NCBI GenBank assembly: GCA_038496675.1
Contig: CM076669.1
Coordinates: 14,813,693-14,877,692, forward strand
DNA length: 64,000 nucleotides
Reading direction: 5' to 3'
DNA from: Rachycentron canadum
Taxonomy: Eukaryota > Chordata > Actinopteri > Carangiformes > Rachycentridae
Position numbers and translations under genes: made by a program. Shown here piece by piece: positions 25,801 through 35,100 of this stretch. Within the stretch, counting starts at the first letter, position 1. Each line of letters opens with the position of its first letter. The notes below the pieces were generated by a model. The model saw nothing but the letters and a program-made list of their open reading frames with translations, was not told the origin of the DNA and did no database searches.

Positions 25801-27085
25801 AAAGAAAACTCTTCTCTTCTTATTCCCTAATCTAACACCTACAGTTGCATTAAAGAAGAGCAGCGGCAGCACAGACATTTATCACTGACCGGGAGATTTT
25901 TTTTTTTTTTTTTTCAGCTCAAGCACTCGTATTTGCTTACATGTTTGGGGATAAAACCACAGGTATCATTTATTACCAAACTGCGGGAAGTCAGAACATG
26001 GACTTAACAAATCATAGCTTCCAGTGACATTCATTATTTATCATCAAGGGGCACTTTAAATTGTGATAAACGTTTTTTAAATCTTTATGTACAAAGTCAT
26101 TTCCCTCACGGTGAGGGCAAGATCTAGTTTATGAATCCAGCATTTTTAAAGTAGCTTCCAGTGTTGAAACAGTCTCAAGTGACTGAAACAACTTCACAGG
26201 CTGATAGATAAACAACAGTTTTATTGTGTGCATCAAATGAGAAGCCATATACACTGATGGAGCATGTCTAGATGATGTCTAGATCGCCTGTAGGCAAATG
26301 TACTCTTGATGCTCAAGTGCAGTAGTGTGTGTGTGTGTGTGTGTGTGTGTCTTTGCAGACAGGATTGTTTAAGTTAGGGGTCATGGAAAATTAAGAGCAG
26401 TTTACCTTCAGTGTAAACTGTTCACCTCAACATCATCAACAACTTCACAGCAACAAATATCCCACATTTCTCTCCCGCCCAGTCTGCCCATATGAAAGAC
26501 CAACTATACACTAACATACTGTTCCAGGGGCTGTCACTCCTGGACACTAAAAATGAGCAAGTGCTCTATTAAATTGACATTTTTTACTTCGGACTCTGGT
26601 GTCCCCAGCACCAAGGCCAATAGATTATGGGGTGTAATTCAAAAGTCTTGGAGGAAATGAGGTTCCATTCATTCTGTGTGACTTTATTGTCCCAGGCAGT
26701 GACTTGGTGCCCACTGAAGCACCACTGTTTCATCACAGCCAACACTTGTAATTGTTAATATAAACAGATGGACTAAGATCTCGTCTTTGTTTGGGTATTC
26801 TTATATTTGCTGCATTGGATGCCTTTACCTGCGGATCCGGAGGAGAGGCGGGTCGCGATGGCGCGGCGGGGACTTCCCGAGCAAACCCGCACCACCTCGT
26901 CTTGACTCTGCAAACAGATGACCTGGTTTTCCTGATTTTCCCCGACCTTGCTGCAGCCTCTGTGCTCGCCCCCGGCCTGGATCTTCATACCTGTGTTGAT
27001 CTGACGGACCAGTCGCACGTCTGCTCCTGCCTCATGCTCGAGCATCCTCCTCACCGGCGGCGGTCGCACTCATTACGCATGGCAT
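3223..27085 (-). CDS. ano4: Anoctamin-4 (TMEM16D), N-terminal part, gene continues off the left edge
   Basis: Six exons joined by GT-AG sites give 277 residues of one open frame: 27085-27055, 22534-22460, 12208-11984, 5024-4824, 3611-3463, 3372-3223. Phases match at every junction (1,1,1,1,0,0). The last exon carries DGKSRIDYILVYRK and REVFERNIRAEGLQ (residues 239-277), the start of the anoctamin cytoplasmic dimerisation domain. These and the preceding KDVN...DDDS...LNPG stretch fit ANO4 better than ANO3 from memory. Residues 1-177 are Ser/Pro-rich and look disordered. Anoctamins are ten-pass membrane proteins; ANO4 is described as a calcium-dependent cation channel or lipid scramblase. The channel-forming exons lie beyond position 1. 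Whether the N-terminal exons 2-4 are conserved in other fish is not known to me. Confidence 0.93.
3463..3611 (-). CDS. ano4: ano4 coding exon 5
   Basis: 149 bp, acceptor CCAG|CTGTGAAGG, donor CCAGAG|GTCAGT, entering in phase 1 and leaving in phase 0. The encoded VKDVN...SPSRDDDSTLLNPG pattern parallels the exon of human ANO4 just before the dimerisation domain (family knowledge, from memory). Confidence 0.93.
4703..4792 (+). repeat. Intronic duplicate segment, copy 2, next to the ano4 exon 4 donor
   Basis: Second copy of the segment at 2059-2150, in the same orientation. It begins only about 30 bases into the intron downstream of ano4 exon 4. Confidence 0.8.
4824..5024 (-). CDS. ano4: ano4 coding exon 4
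   Basis: 201 bp, acceptor AACTGCAG|GTGTG, donor CCCTTG|GTGAGA, phase 1 on both sides. It encodes a basic SPHRRR patch followed by an acidic MEESSAEAP stretch. Met158 (ATG at 4884-4882) has a strong start context (ATCATGG, A at -3 and G at +4). It could serve as the start codon for transcripts from the downstream promoter near 11.3 kb. Confidence 0.88.
8458..8740 (+). repeat. Dispersed fish repeat (CACGGTGGTTAGCA family), copy 1
   Basis: Has the hallmark blocks GCACGGTGGTTAGCA, GGGGCCTTTCTGTGTAGAG, CTCCCACAGTCCAAAGA and a GGATAATGGATGGA tail. This family is very common in teleosts. I do not assign it to a transposon class. Confidence 0.75.
8872..9132 (-). repeat. Dispersed fish repeat (CACGGTGGTTAGCA family), copy 2, inverted
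   Basis: The reverse complement begins GGGGCGCAGTGCTGCAGTGG, then CGCCTCACAG and CTCCCACAGTCCAAAGACAT. With copy 1 it forms an inverted pair about 130 bases apart. Confidence 0.75.
10607..10637 (+). repeat. GT dinucleotide microsatellite
   Basis: Uninterrupted GT run within ano4 intron 3, just downstream of the putative alternative exon on the minus strand. Confidence 0.95.
10815..11290 (-). other. ano4: Putative alternative 5' exon of ano4 in intron 3
   Basis: A strong donor CACACG|GTGAGTG at 10815/10814 ends a stretch that is more GC-rich and purine/pyrimidine-skewed than the rest of the intron. Open frames inside it close before the donor, so it would be non-coding. Spliced to exon 4 it could use Met158 as start. 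This is an inference from sequence signals alone. Confidence 0.4.
11325..11372 (-). promoter_or_regulatory. Paired CCAAT boxes upstream of the putative ano4 alternative exon
   Basis: Two GCCAATCAG motifs lie 31 bases apart (CCAAT at 11332-11336 and 11363-11367), just upstream of the putative alternative 5' exon read on the minus strand. CCAAT boxes work in either orientation and this spacing is promoter-like. Confidence 0.4.
11984..12208 (-). CDS. ano4: ano4 coding exon 3
   Basis: 225 bp with a strong acceptor (pyrimidine tract, CTTGCAG|GATTC) and donor ACGA|GTACGT. It is phase 1 on both sides. The encoded 75 residues are rich in Ser, Pro and Thr, with no hydrophobic segment. Another frame across the exon is also open, but only this frame links exons 2 and 4. 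Confidence 0.88.
16240..16545 (+). mobile_element. L2-like LINE reverse-transcriptase 3' remnant
   Basis: Broken plus-strand frames read LHWLP-like, then FRIDLKILQ..FKEYKGLA, and later DSRTCPR, with internal stops. This is the typical decayed C-terminus of L2/Rex-type fish LINEs. Non-functional. Confidence 0.65.
17144..17608 (+). other. Orphan 154-codon open frame in ano4 intron 2
   Basis: An ATG-to-stop frame antisense to ano4. It is rich in Cys and Glu, with no signal peptide, repeat or known motif. Its length could arise by chance in 64 kb, and no splice partners were found. It may be a decayed retrocopy or noise. Not called a gene. Confidence 0.15.
18440..18535 (+). repeat. Degenerate short tandem repeat (CAAAAGCCACAA-like units)
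   Basis: Several imperfect units of ACAAAAGCCACAA / GCAAAAGACACAAC follow one another. Confidence 0.6.
22460..22534 (-). CDS. ano4: ano4 coding exon 2
   Basis: 75 bp, acceptor TTTCATAG|ACCG and donor CATTG|GTGAGT. It enters and leaves in phase 1, so it could be skipped without a frameshift. It encodes a Ser-rich stretch containing SSSSYNVSSGTFYSC. No domain is recognised. Confidence 0.85.
22802..22832 (+). repeat. GT dinucleotide microsatellite
   Basis: Uninterrupted GT run in ano4 intron 1. Confidence 0.95.
26325..26351 (+). repeat. GT dinucleotide microsatellite
   Basis: Uninterrupted GT run in ano4 intron 1. Confidence 0.95.
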
Positions 27086-27330
27086 CGGCGTGTGAAGGCA
27101 TCAACTTCTCCGGCACCCCGAGCATCCTCAACTCCACCCACGGCGCGCTCAAACCGGGCGGTGCGTGTTCAATGGCTGCTCCCCCGCGCCGGCTCCCCTC
27201 CGCTCCATCGCGCCAGGCTCCGCTCGCCTCGGCTCGGGTGGATGTGGATGTTGCAGTCTTTACGCGCGGCGGCAGGCGTGGCTGCTTCACGTGGCCGCTG
27301 AGGTCGCGGCGTGAAGTTCCTGTGGTACCA
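26840..27330 (-). promoter_or_regulatory. ano4: CpG-rich patch at the ano4 5' end
   Basis: This stretch is much richer in GC and CpG than the AT-rich surroundings, and it brackets the first coding exon. It is the likely main promoter and 5' UTR region. No clear TATA box is visible. Several ATGs precede the main start, including one 7 bases upstream of the second in-frame ATG and out of frame with it. Confidence 0.6.
27055..27085 (-). CDS. ano4: ano4 coding exon 1
   Basis: The donor is CGCCG|GTGAGG. The longest in-frame start is the ATG at 27085-27083 in a weak context (C at -3). A second in-frame ATG four codons later (27073-27071) has G at -3 and may be the one used. The upstream frame is closed by TGA. 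The exon ends in phase 1, and its final G plus AC of exon 2 makes an Asp codon. It sits inside a CpG-rich patch, as expected for a first exon. Confidence 0.75.
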
Positions 27331-27737
27331 ACGTGAAGGAGCCACAGCAAATGCGGTTTCTGTTCAGGACAACGCAGACTCTGTTCCCAGAAGGATTCTT
27401 ACACCAATTCAATGAAAACCACAAAGTAGTTTCATCGCCCGATCATTTTCTTAATAAAACCTGACAGAGGCTGGTACGTTACATAAAGGAAGAGCCGATT
27501 ATCAGCGTATCAGACCCTGAACACCATGATAATATAACTATCATCTTAAAGTAGAACAGTTTGGGCTATTTCTTGTTAAATATTCCTGTGTTACTTGTGC
27601 TCCTCTAAATGGTTTAAAGTGGGCAGGTCAAACAAGCCCAAGCATGCACTAATCACAGGGCCGAGCACAGATATTTTGGGGGCAGGGGCCCAATCAGACT
27701 GTATATAAAAATGTTTGCAGACTCCAGGTCTGAAAAG

Positions 27738-28042
27738 TGAAGCCGATGCCCAAGCCAATATACCAATAGGGGGCAACTCCACTGGTTGAAAAAAGATGTC
27801 AGATTGTATTGAAGTCTATGGGAAAATGTCCCTACTTCTCCCTTGATTTATTAGCTCAGTAAATGTTTTCCGAATGAGTTTATGGTCTCAGTCTCTAGTT
27901 TCAAGTCATCTGCATACAATAATAGAAACAAAGCACGCCATAAAGCAGGGTATGCATTAGGGCATGGCTACCCTTTTATTGACAGACTGTACCACGTATG
28001 GCAACCTGCCTGACAATCAGGATAGAGTACAGAGCAGGTACA
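27738..28042 (+). mobile_element. MITE-like dispersed repeat, copy B
   Basis: Second copy of the repeat at 2190-2530, including the GGATAGAGTACAGAGCAGGT end. A related fragment in opposite orientation lies at about 29830-29900. Confidence 0.7.
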
Positions 28043-29734
28043 GAATACAAAGTACAGCACAAATGTTCTACATGCGTTAGGAATAAAGCGGGAAAACAGA
28101 GGCAGCAAGCACAACTTCCAAGTAAGTTGCTGTATCATGTACACAGTCGCAACTAAGCCAACAAGGTAAATTAAGTAGTTGAGTGCCAGTGTCCTTTTTA
28201 CCAAGAACAAATTGGGTTTGCAGTGGTGGCAGTGTCACAAATAACTAGGGTCCTAGAAATGCAGTCTTAGGACCATGGTCCCTGAAAACCTGAAATTCCT
28301 ACATAAACACATTATTGAACCAGATAAAAATTTCAAGTCTAATCAAGTTTTAGTTTTGTTTTTCTGTCTTTCTCTGAAACATTGATATCACTTAATAAAT
28401 TGCCATTTGTGGAAGCGACCTGAGTTGATCGACAGATGCGGGTGACCTATTACAATAGACAGCCTGACAAGGGTTAAACCCATATGTGGCTGTGTCGGTC
28501 TTGCAGCAATTTCATCCTCAAAATTATTTTTGTGACCTCACAGGTGTTTACTGTGGATGAGCTGAGATCTTTTCTCAGGCCAAAACCAGTGCGTAATGAT
28601 GATGAACTGTAATGTAAATGTAAAAAACAGAGGTTAGCACAGACCTTACATTACATTGCTCCAGTGTTTCCTCTGAAACAACTTTTACAATGAATTGAAT
28701 ATTTTGCAAATTATATTTTATTGTAAGCAGTATGTTAGCACTGCTGTTTGGCATCATTCACTTTTGTAAACAAATGTCTAACCTTTGAGCCTGCATGAAA
28801 CAAACCAGACTAATCCTCACTGTTGTTGGCAAATGGGGTATTTTCCATCCAGTTTGTTTGTTGTGATTTGTTAGTTATGTACAAAAAGTTAGGCTACACT
28901 GCAATAAATCAACAATAAATCTCATCTGAGCAATAGGATTGAAACTGACAGAGTTCAGTTGGCCTAGGTCAGGTAACATGTAACATTAAACATAAACATT
29001 GAATGTAACATTAAGTTGTCATCATCACCAGTGTGAGAAGAAAAAAAAAGGGTGCAGACCAGTGTTTGCCTTCCGCTTAACATGTACTGTATATTTGGAT
29101 GTTGACAAACAACATTAATCTGTGGACATATTAAGCTGCTGAACCATCTGAGCCTCCTACCGAGTTCCCTACTTACAGTAAAGTGCAAATTCAGAGCCAA
29201 ATTAGAGTGAGTAAAAGCTAAATTACTGACTCCAGAAACAGTATATAATCTGTGGCTTCCAGCCTTGGCAGTACACCACTGAATACTTGGAAGGAGTCAG
29301 TTCAGTTGAGGAAGGCCCTTTGGCTCAGGGGAAATAGCCCAGATCTGTCGGGTAATAACTCATCTGCTGCAGAGAAGCTTTATACTGTTCTACATTTACA
29401 AGCAGAGAGTGGACCTGACTCTGCTGAGTGAGGCCTAATCTGCTGCCTGGTAAACAATGTGTCAACTTTAGTGTGTTTAGCTTTGAGTTGACTCAGAATT
29501 TACATCTGGCACTGTCACCATCTTAATAGCAATGATGTGTTTTTTGGGGGATCGTGTGTGTAAGAGGGAATTTTAATACACTAAAATCCAATGAGAGCTT
29601 CTGAAATGAAAGGTGTTTGTCATGTTTATTCATCCCCAGTTATTGTTATTGTATGCCTGCTATTTATCCTGTTTGCAGGATGAATGTGAATAGGAAGAAG
29701 CCATGTCTAAGGGCAGAGGATGTTGTTATGATGC

Positions 29735-29800
29735 TACGTAAAGCCCTTTGAGACAAACTGTTTGTAAAAATGGGCTATACAAATAAAATTGCCTTTGCCT
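29735..29800 (+). mobile_element. LINE 3'-tail fragment
   Basis: GTAAAGCCCTTTGAGACAAA followed by GGGCTATACAAATAAAATTG is the characteristic 3' end of fish L2-type elements. Only the tail remains. Confidence 0.6.
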
Positions 29801-29824
29801 TGCCATGTAAGAGAAACCATATTT

Positions 29825-29900
29825 GGAGGAGGAGTGATGGGTCTGATGGGATCTGACCTGCTCTGTACTCTATCCTGATTGTCTGGCAGGTCACCACGGT
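29825..29900 (-). mobile_element. Fragment of the same MITE-like repeat, inverted
   Basis: The reverse complement contains GACAATCAGGATAGAGTACA followed by GAGCAGGTCAGATCCC, matching the right end of the copies at 2190-2530 and 27738-28042. Confidence 0.6.
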
Positions 29901-31624
29901 GCAGTTTGTTAATCACACAGTAGCCATGCCGCAATGCAAGACAACACCGTTTTCAAACCAACAGGTCACAGGGAGATTTCATCACTGCTTTATCTCCGAA
30001 TGAATCTCAGCTTAGGTGAGACACATGACACGTGATCTGCCTAAAATCATCCAGCTGAATTGAAACTTGTATTCGCAGACATCAGGAAAGTTGCATTTTG
30101 CTCCTAACCACTCATGAATGCACACGTCTGAGGTAGACTATTCACACTTTACCTGTGTTTCCAGTTACAGCTACATTATGGTTTGCTCTAAAAGAAAATG
30201 TTGTAATTTGACTAGCAGAAGTTTTTTGAACAGATTGCCAAGCTATACTTTACTTTTTATACAAGCTATAATTTTCTTTTCTGACCAAACCAGCTAATTT
30301 TAACACGTAAAACCCGTCTAGAATTCATGACAAATCCTGCTTTATAGATCTTTGTTTTAGATTCCACACGTTGGCTGTCATTTATATCAGGACATAAACT
30401 TTCACTTCCCATACCAACACATAATTTTAGCCTTGTCAGGCCTCAGGTTTAAAAAAAAACCTGCACTTTGCACTTTAATTATGCCTGGCAGTAATACAAC
30501 CGGTTGACAATCATTTCTGAACTATAATGAAAATTGTTATCGTGCTTTTTGTTGATTTTTTTTTAAAGTAACTAGTAAATGTATTACTTCATACTTTGAA
30601 AGAACTTATATAGCTTTAAACATTCCTGACTATCTGAAGAAGTTTCTCCTGAATCAGGTTTACTACCCCTCAACAAGTTGACAGCTTTTAATGGTACCCG
30701 GGGCTGTACACACAGCCTGACACTGCCTCCTTTACTTCTTAACTATAAATTCAATGCAGACTGATCCTTATCAAAGAACACAAAGAAGACTTGTTCTGTT
30801 TTTTGGATTTCCATCACAATAGTGAGACAGGAAATGGGGAGTCAGAATGTGACATGCAGGAAGGAGTCACACTGGCCAGAGACACTTAAATAAAACTAAA
30901 ATAAACTAAAATAAAACTGCAACACGCATGATTGCATGTCTTTATCTAATTGACTAATCCTCAGCGCATTGTGGATGAATTTCATCCAGAAATTCTCCCA
31001 ATAATCAGTAATGTCAGAGGTTGCTGCTTCTTTTTACAGTTGCGTAGCTAAACTAAGTCAGGAACAAAGCTCCAGTGTGAAGACTTTGCATTAAAATAAA
31101 TGCTTAATTCATCCATTCATCTTCCACATTATTGGTTAATATTCACTGAATTCTATATCTGTCTATCCATCTTCTCAAGACACTTTAGTCTGGACCAAAG
31201 TGGTGGAGATTGTCTAGTTGTGATCATTACATTTGAGCAACAGAAAGCAATCGTGTGTGTCTGATCTGATCTGTGATGAGTGTGAGAGCAGATTTGTGCA
31301 ACTTTGCGTAGGGTAACTTTGCATAGTGTTTGCCAGAAGAGTACAGAATCCAAATGTATTCAAATATTTACATTACGTTACAAAGGGTTCATGATAGAGG
31401 CGCCTCTGTCAGAGGGAGAGAAGCTGCTGGCTTTGGTTGTGGCCTTGGTTAATAATTAGTCAATATGAGAAATTTCCAGGGTGCTTTGTTTCATTCAGTC
31501 CTATTGATTGGAAGCCACTAGTCATACAGAGATGATTTCAGAACTTTTTAGAGAGTAATTTTATTTGGCATAAAAAGGTGTCAGTACCACTCCTTTTTGT
31601 TTTATCTTTTTGTTCCAAAACCAG

Positions 31625-31681
31625 ATGAACTGGTTACAGTGTCGTGCTGCAGCTGGAGAAGAGATGAAGACAGATCTCTGA
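31625..31681 (+). promoter_or_regulatory. Upstream ORF ending two bases before the NXPE3-like start
   Basis: A 18-residue frame opens with ATGAACTGG directly after the acceptor and stops with TGA at 31679-31681. The main ATG is at 31684. The arrangement could permit leaky scanning or reinitiation. Confidence 0.45.
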
Positions 31682-31683
31682 TC

Positions 31684-31806
31684 ATGATGGTTAAAGCTTG
31701 GAAAACAAGGAAGGTCAGCGTCTGCCATTCAAAGTATGGCGTCATCTTCCTCCTACTGGTTGTGTTGGTCTTAATCTTTATACTATGTAACATGGACTTC
31801 CAGGAG
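31684..31806 (+). CDS. NXPE3-like coding exon 1 (membrane anchor)
   Basis: Starts at tandem ATG codons (31684 and 31687) and ends at CAGGAG|GTGAGA in phase 0. It encodes a basic MMVKAWKTRK head and a Val/Leu/Ile-rich membrane segment. An acceptor at 31624 opens the exon, so 31625-31683 is 5' UTR and an upstream UTR exon must exist. Confidence 0.88.
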
Positions 31807-32048
31807 GTGAGAACTTGTTTTTGTTTAAAGGGTGAACTTTGTTTGAAATATATAACGCTTGTGAATTTTCAGGATACAAGTGTTGCTTAAGAAAACAGTA
31901 ATGTTATAATGTTATAATAATCCTGCACTGTGATCAGCTGACAGCAGCAGTCCCTCTAATAAAGTAATAAATAATAAAGTAATAAATAATATTCAACCTG
32001 CTGGTTCCCACCAGTTCCTGTTGAGGAAATAAAGCTTTGCAAACAGGT

Positions 32049-32106
<58 letters not shown>

Positions 32107-35100
32107 AACACACACACACACGCACAAACACACTTTAAAAAACTGAAAAAACAGCTTCTATAGGCTAAAGTGGCTAAAGTACTAAACTCTTCAGTCTCAC
32201 CTTCCCTGACACTTGAGCAACAGCAGGAACTGGCTCTTAAACCTAAATGGAATGGAGCCAAAATTAATGTCATTGTTAACATCTGTATTTGTATTTGACT
32301 GTTTCATGTCAACATGATGCTGTGAAAAAGGTCCATTACAGCAGGTTTGAGCAGGACATGTTTGAACATTACAGACACATGTTGTATGAGGTTAATTCAT
32401 CAGAAGCTGCTAATATGTATAAGACCAACTTTCAGTCACATCACTCAAAATGACAAAGATCACAGAATGAGATAACAGAGATAAAATGATAAAATCATCA
32501 TTTAACCAAGTTGACCTTCTACAGTAGGAAGCTCAGGAATGAGCTTTGTGGAAGGGCAGCAGCCAAGAAACCACTTTTTCAGAAGTGGAACAGGGTGATA
32601 AGGCTAAAATATGCTAAAGCTCACAAAGACTGGAATGAAGATCAGTGGAACAGAATATGATGGAGTGACCAACACAAGTTTAAGTATCCAGGTTGTTTGC
32701 TGATTTCCCTTTGACGGTGGCTTATACATATTAGCAGCTTCCAATGAGTTAGTGTGCATGGCAACATTACTCTTGATATCAGGATGTCAGTATCAGTATG
32801 TCATATATTTTATTTCTGTACCCTACATGAAAGAACTATCATTTCTAAGAATTCCATCTTCATGGATAGAATGATTTGAAATATGGATAAAATATAATAT
32901 AGGCTTTAGGTGTCCACCCTCAATCTACCCATGTTGGGTTAGCAGTGAAGTGAGGACCACTTGATCTCTTTGTGGTTCAATCTACTGTTTATGCATTAAA
33001 ATTTACCATGAAAATCATCAAATCATTAAAATCGTGCCAAACCATTTTGTGCTTTTCATTTTGTTGATTTGACTTTTTTAAATTTGTTTAATGGATATTT
33101 TTCACTCTCTTATTTTAAGCATAACATGAACTCCACCATCATCCACCCTTACATGCATCATGGCTTCTGCACCTTCCAGCCTTTGTCCACTAAGGATGCT
33201 CAGGAAGAAGACCTCATACTAGACTCCATTGCTTGGCCTGAAACTCCAGCTCTGGTTTCTCTGAAGCAGACCAGTGACCCTGCCCACAGCAATTTCACTA
33301 TTCTCCCAAAGCAAGGAGGAGGACAGTGGCATGTAGGAGATCAGCTGGAGGTTATGATCAAAATGTATGACTTCCAGGGTCAACAGAAGAAGTCTGGAGG
33401 AGACTTCCTAATTGCCCGTCTGCACAACCAGATTCACGATGCAGGTGTGGCTGGGCAAGTGGTGGATCATCTCAACGGCTCCTATTCTGCTGTATTCACT
33501 TTACTCTGGGAAGGAAACGCAGAGGTGGAGGTGATGCTAAAAATTATGTGGTTCAGTCTTCAAATTGGCCGTTAGCTAAGCCCCACGCTCCGTGGTTAGT
33601 CGCTAACTGTCTTAAACCTTTCTGACAAAGCACATCGACGGTTTATAATGGCTACAGTGGAAGAGTTACTTCTTGAAATTCTTGCTCATTAACAAAACAA
33701 TCTGGCCTCGCAGAAATCTAATTTCTAGCCAGCGACCACAGGTTTCGTCAGTAGCAGTATTAACTAAAAAAATGAAATGGATTTTAAATAGGTACTTGAT
33801 GGCTGTATCCATTATATTAAGTTAAAAAACTGAGGCTAAAGCTTCACATTCCAGGCAAAATCCTGGAAAGACCTGTCAAAGAAATATAAGATCAGGCTGT
33901 TATTCTTGCTGCCTACACTCTGATAGCAGCACCTTGAAGGCACCCAACAGATGGTGAAATGCTATGTGTCCACTTTTTATGTCCACTATATGAACAAATT
34001 TATTGGACCAACTACACATTACACCTCCAGGAGATTTTAGGACATCCCATTCTAAATCCATAGCCCCCTTTGCAGCAATAACAGCTTCTAGTCCTTTGGG
34101 AAGGCTCTCTACAAGATTTTGGAGAGCGTCTGTGGGAATTTTTGCCCATTCATCCAGAAGAGCATTTTATGTAAGACACTGGTGTTGGATGAGAGGGCCT
34201 GGCTCACAATCTCCATTCTAGTTCATCCCAAAGGTGTTGGATGGGGTTGTGGTCAGGGCTCTGTGTGGGCCTGTCAAGTTCTTCCACATCAAACTCACCC
34301 ACCAGGCCTTTCTGGACCTTGCTTTGTGCACTAGGACACAGTCATTGAGAGCAGAGAAGGGCCTTCCCCAAACTTCCCCAAACTCTTCCCAAAAAGTTGG
34401 AAGCATAGAATTGTCCAAAATGCCTTTGTGAGCTGAAACATTAAGATTTCACTTCACTGGAACTAAGAGGCCAAGGTCAACCACAGAAAAACAACCCCAC
34501 ACCATTATCCCTACTCCATCAAAGGTAGATGTAATGTGTAGGTGGCCCAATACTTTTGTCCATATCATGTAACATCTCAACATGTGGAGACCCCCAAATT
34601 CCAAGTGACAGTTGGAAGATTGTAAGGGAATTAAAAACTGGTTAATTCTCTAGACAAAGGTGTGTGGAGCTTGTGTCTTTGCACAACAGAAGGTAAAAAA
34701 TGTCTCTCTATCCTAACAGGTGACACTGGTTCACCCCAGTGAGGCTATCACAGTGCTGCAAAAGATAACCATCGAACAGCCAGACAGGATTTACTTTACA
34801 AGCGTCTTCCGCTCAGGCTCAGTGTCTGAGAGTGCCACCTGTAACGTATGCCTCCACCCAACAAAGCAGCCTTTGTGCAACTACACTGACCTCCATACAG
34901 GTGAGCCGTGGTTCTGCTACAAGCCGAAGAACCTGAGATGTGATGCCAGAATCAGCCACTCTAAAGGAGGATTTAAGAAAAACCTCAAGTCTGAGGAGGA
35001 AAAGCTCTTTCAAAGGTGAGGTAGTAGAGATAAACGTAGACAACTACGTATAAGTGTGATCTATATTCCCTTGATGGACAAAATTCAGAAGTGAGTAACT

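Larger units (their letters stand above)
22535..27054 (-). other. ano4: ano4 intron 1
   Basis: AT-rich intron with GT microsatellites at 22802-22832, 25062-25090 and 26325-26351. No other gene-like feature was seen. Confidence 0.7.
27400..31620. other. Intergenic region between ano4 and the NXPE3-like gene
   Basis: The two genes are divergently arranged. The region holds MITE-like copies (27738-28042 and 29825-29900) and a LINE tail (29735-29800). No supported exon was seen, but 5' UTR exons of the NXPE3-like gene may lie here. Confidence 0.6.

Noticed and set aside
26791..27336. 181-codon plus-strand frame over the CpG-rich patch
   Set aside because: GC-rich sequence rarely contains stops. 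The frame is antisense to ano4 exon 1, with no recognisable protein features and no splice support.
31934..32282. Minus-strand frames of Cys-Val and Val-Cys repeats
   Set aside because: Direct translation of the AC microsatellite at 32049-32128.
34003..34431. Overlapping short frames on both strands in NXPE3-like intron 2
   Set aside because: They lie inside the Tc1-like remnant and correspond to its conserved non-functional sequence, not to a host gene.
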